Source: Flavobacteriales bacterium (GTDB lineage: Bacteria; Bacteroidota; Bacteroidia; Flavobacteriales_D; Sanyastnellaceae). Taken from it: 46,830 nt of DNA. The position numbers and the translations under genes were made by a program. The stretch is from contig JAIBBG010000022.1 of NCBI GenBank assembly GCA_019694805.1, positions 1 to 46,830 on the forward strand. Reading direction: 5' to 3'. The number at the start of each line of letters is the position of its first letter. Within the stretch, counting starts at the first letter, position 1. The notes beneath the pieces were generated by a model. The model was not told where the DNA came from and ran no database searches. It saw only the letters and a list, made by a program, of their open reading frames with translations. Shown piece by piece: positions 44,752 through 46,830 of this stretch.

Positions 44752-46770
44752 ATGAGAAAACTCTACATGATGGTAGCTGCATGCCTCTTTTTATGCAGCA
44801 GTTTGTTCGCCCAGACTACGCTGGTGCCTGGTGATATTGCGATCATCGGATTCAACACCGATGATGCGGATGTGGTCAAATTTGTCGCATTGACGGATAT
44901 CGCAACGGGTACACAAATCAAGTTCACAGATAATGGTTGGAATGGCACAGCGCTGGCAACTTCTGAAGGCACTGCTACTTGGACTGCAGCTTCTGCAGTT
45001 GCAAAGGGTACCGTGGTCACCATTGGAATGGGAACCATGGCTTTGAGCACTTCTGGTGATCAGGTTTTTGCATACCAAGGAACGGCTACAGCGCCTGCTT
45101 TTATCTATGGATTGAGCTCTAATCCTTGGGTAACAGGTTCAATCTCGTCGACATCTTCAAGGAAGCCTGCAGCTTTGACAACGGGTACAACAGCTATTGC
45201 ATTTACTCCGGAACGTGATAATGGCAAGTACAACATCACGGCCATCACAGGTGATAAAGCCACGCTGCTTGCTTCTATCGGAAACACTGCAAATTGGGTG
45301 CGCACAGATACCCGCATTACAACTTTCCCTTCCTGGGCTTTCAATATGAACACTGGAACACCGGAACCAGTTGCTCAACCTACTTCACTTGTTTTCTCCA
45401 ATGTGAAAAGTTATCGCTTCGATATTGGTTTTACCGCTGCTTCTCCTGCTCCGGATGGTTATATCGTATTGCGCGCGCAAGGCGGTCTCCCAAATACTGC
45501 TCCCGTTGATGGAGTCACTTATACTCTCGGTCAAACCATTGGCAATGCCACTGTCATCTCCAATGGAACTGCCACTTCATCATTACAAGAATCTGTAAGA
45601 GCAGGCATTACATACGGTGTGAGTGTATTCAGCTATCTCGGAACGGGCGCCAACATCAATTATCGTCAGGCTTCGCCGCTCAGTGGCACTGTGATCAGTA
45701 ATGCCCATGAAATCGGTACTTATTATGATGCCATTGATCCGAATGCTGCTACTTTCATTGATGATCTTCAGAACAGAATCAGAAGTCCGTATACCAAAGT
45801 AACTTATGACAACTACGACGAGACCATGATGACCCACTTTGCATTCACTGATGCACCTGGTGGACAGCGCACGGCAACTTGTGTTTACTCCGGACAGAAC
45901 TACAACTATACTCCTCCATTTACTTGGTACACTTCAACACCCTTTAGCAGAGAACATACCTGGTGTGTTTCATGGACTCCTTCCAATGCAACTTCTGGAA
46001 CCAATGAGTACTGCGATCAGCATCATCTCTTCCCAACTTATCAAAACGAAGCCAATGCTGTGAGAAGCAATCATCCACTGGGTGTGGTAACTACACTCAT
46101 CAGTTCTTTTGTAGATGGAAAATATGGCTACGATGCCAATGGTCAACTTGTGTATGAACCTCGCAATGCTCAAAAGGGTGATGCTGCGAGGGCATTGTTA
46201 TACATGTCGTTGCGATACAATGGTATCAACGGTTATGACTGGACATTTGATTATCTCAACAACGTGACACTACCTGCAATGGGTGAAAGCGCTCAAGATT
46301 TGGCTACGTTGATTGCATGGCACAATCAGGATGCACCTGATAGTTATGAAATAGCGCGCAATGATTATATCCAAAGTATTCAGCAAAACAGAAATCCCTT
46401 TATCGATCATCCAGAATGGGTAGCGAATATTCAATTCAACAACCTTACTCCGGTTGCACCTGCGATGGCTCAACAAGAAGAAGAATGGCTGGATTTTACA
46501 AAAGGAGAAATCGCTCAACCCGTGATGATTGGTTCATGGCCTAATCCTGCACAGGATCAGGTCATGATTTCAGTTGAATCGGATCGCGAAACCATAGGTC
46601 AAATCATGATTACCGATATGATGGGACGTGCTGTGCTATCACAAAACCTGGTGGTGCAAACTGGTTATAATCCGCTTTTATTGGATTTGAATGGCCTTAG
46701 CAATGGAACTTACCTGATCGTTTATCACGATGGCGTAAATACCGTGCACAATACGTTGATCAAGGAGTGA
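44752..46770 (+). CDS. Secreted endonuclease I family nuclease with T9SS sorting domain
   Basis: The 672-residue protein has a signal peptide (1-20, SSLFAQ) and an N-terminal lamin-tail-like beta domain (about 24-195, GDIAIIGFNTDDADVVKFVA). A fibronectin-III-like domain (about 210-315) follows, then an endonuclease I domain (about 330-560) with REHTW (H402), EYCDQHHLFPTY (H424, H425), RSNHPLG and GDAARALLYM. Endonuclease I enzymes cut DNA and RNA with magnesium. The T9SS type A tail is GSWPNPAQDQVMISVE to TLIKE. It would degrade extracellular nucleic acid. A strong terminator follows. Confidence 0.93.
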   Translation: MRKLYMMVAACLFLCSSLFAQTTLVPGDIAIIGFNTDDADVVKFVALTDIATGTQIKFTDNGWNGTALATSEGTATWTAASAVAKGTVVTIGMGTMALSTSGDQVFAYQGTATAPAFIYGLSSNPWVTGSISSTSSRKPAALTTGTTAIAFTPERDNGKYNITAITGDKATLLASIGNTANWVRTDTRITTFPSWAFNMNTGTPEPVAQPTSLVFSNVKSYRFDIGFTAASPAPDGYIVLRAQGGLPNTAPVDGVTYTLGQTIGNATVISNGTATSSLQESVRAGITYGVSVFSYLGTGANINYRQASPLSGTVISNAHEIGTYYDAIDPNAATFIDDLQNRIRSPYTKVTYDNYDETMMTHFAFTDAPGGQRTATCVYSGQNYNYTPPFTWYTSTPFSREHTWCVSWTPSNATSGTNEYCDQHHLFPTYQNEANAVRSNHPLGVVTTLISSFVDGKYGYDANGQLVYEPRNAQKGDAARALLYMSLRYNGINGYDWTFDYLNNVTLPAMGESAQDLATLIAWHNQDAPDSYEIARNDYIQSIQQNRNPFIDHPEWVANIQFNNLTPVAPAMAQQEEEWLDFTKGEIAQPVMIGSWPNPAQDQVMISVESDRETIGQIMITDMMGRAVLSQNLVVQTGYNPLLLDLNGLSNGTYLIVYHDGVNTVHNTLIKE

Positions 46771-46783
46771 TTGCATTCTCATC

Positions 46784-46830
46784 AAAAAAAAGCGGTCAAC
46801 ACCTGTAAAGAGGTTTTGACCGCTTTTTTT
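46784..46830 (+). terminator. Intrinsic terminator after the endonuclease gene
   Basis: A long stem (AAAAAGCGGTCAA pairing with TTGACCGCTTTTT) extends inward through ACCT/AGGT around a GTAAAG loop and runs into T's at the window edge. Confidence 0.92.

Noticed and set aside
1..46830. tRNA, rRNA, CRISPR arrays, insertion sequences, phage genes
   Set aside because: No TpsiC-like tRNA arms, rRNA signatures, regular spaced repeats, transposases or integrases were seen on either strand.

Overview
The window looks like a chromosome segment of a free-living member of the Bacteroidota. The main evidence is seven secreted proteins with C-terminal domains of the type IX secretion system (T9SS) sorting type. 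A TamL-type outer-membrane lipoprotein, an LpxL-type acyltransferase, an Mla/MCE transport operon, weak Shine-Dalgarno signals and a few TAnnTTTG-like -7 elements next to start codons agree with this. I cannot place it below phylum level. I saw no rRNA, tRNA, CRISPR array, insertion sequence, integrase or phage module, so this is mostly core genome plus a large secretome.

Layout. 1-626: partial metallo-beta-lactamase-fold hydrolase (minus). 947-5011: two-gene plus-strand unit of a small sorted protein and a gingipain-like C25 protease, closed by an intrinsic terminator. 5203-7962: a decayed SpoIIE-phosphatase tail, a hypothetical secreted protein, a four-helix membrane protein and an intact PAS-SpoIIE phosphatase. 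8513-12692: a secreted beta-propeller protein and TamL. 12751-15051: SpoU/TrmH methyltransferase convergent with an overlapping PaaG-like / DinB-YfiT / DUF551 operon. 15164-18049: ELWxxDGT-repeat secreted protein, a charged periplasmic protein and an eRF1-domain-3-like protein. 18521-20991: mlaE-mlaF-mlaD. 21235-28687: M43 metalloprotease and a 1348-residue modular surface protein, both T9SS cargo. 28802-31240: M1 aminopeptidase-bioY pair. 31508-36157: M23 lipoprotein, MFS transporter, MtfA-like M90 peptidase and a LysM protein with a degenerate transglycosylase domain. 36256-37244: small, poorly characterised membrane and hypothetical ORFs. 37260-41831: a structured leader with an orphan terminator, a membrane-anchored patatin, cutC and a secreted patatin. 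41907-44524: HMA metal-binding protein, rplS, an LpxL-like acyltransferase and a PhnP-like hydrolase. 44752-46770: secreted endonuclease I with a T9SS tail.

Taken together, the secreted and envelope genes (C25, M43, M1 and M23 peptidases, a nuclease, patatins) suit extracellular degradation of protein and nucleic acid. TamL, MlaEFD, the acyltransferase and the LysM protein serve the envelope. I did not find a clear new defence or mobile system. The least explained items are a possible attenuator ahead of the membrane patatin (37260-37622), the transglycosylase-like pseudoenzyme (34517-36157), the decayed second SpoIIE copy (5203-5318), clusters of inverted repeats before secreted-protein genes, and several very small membrane ORFs.
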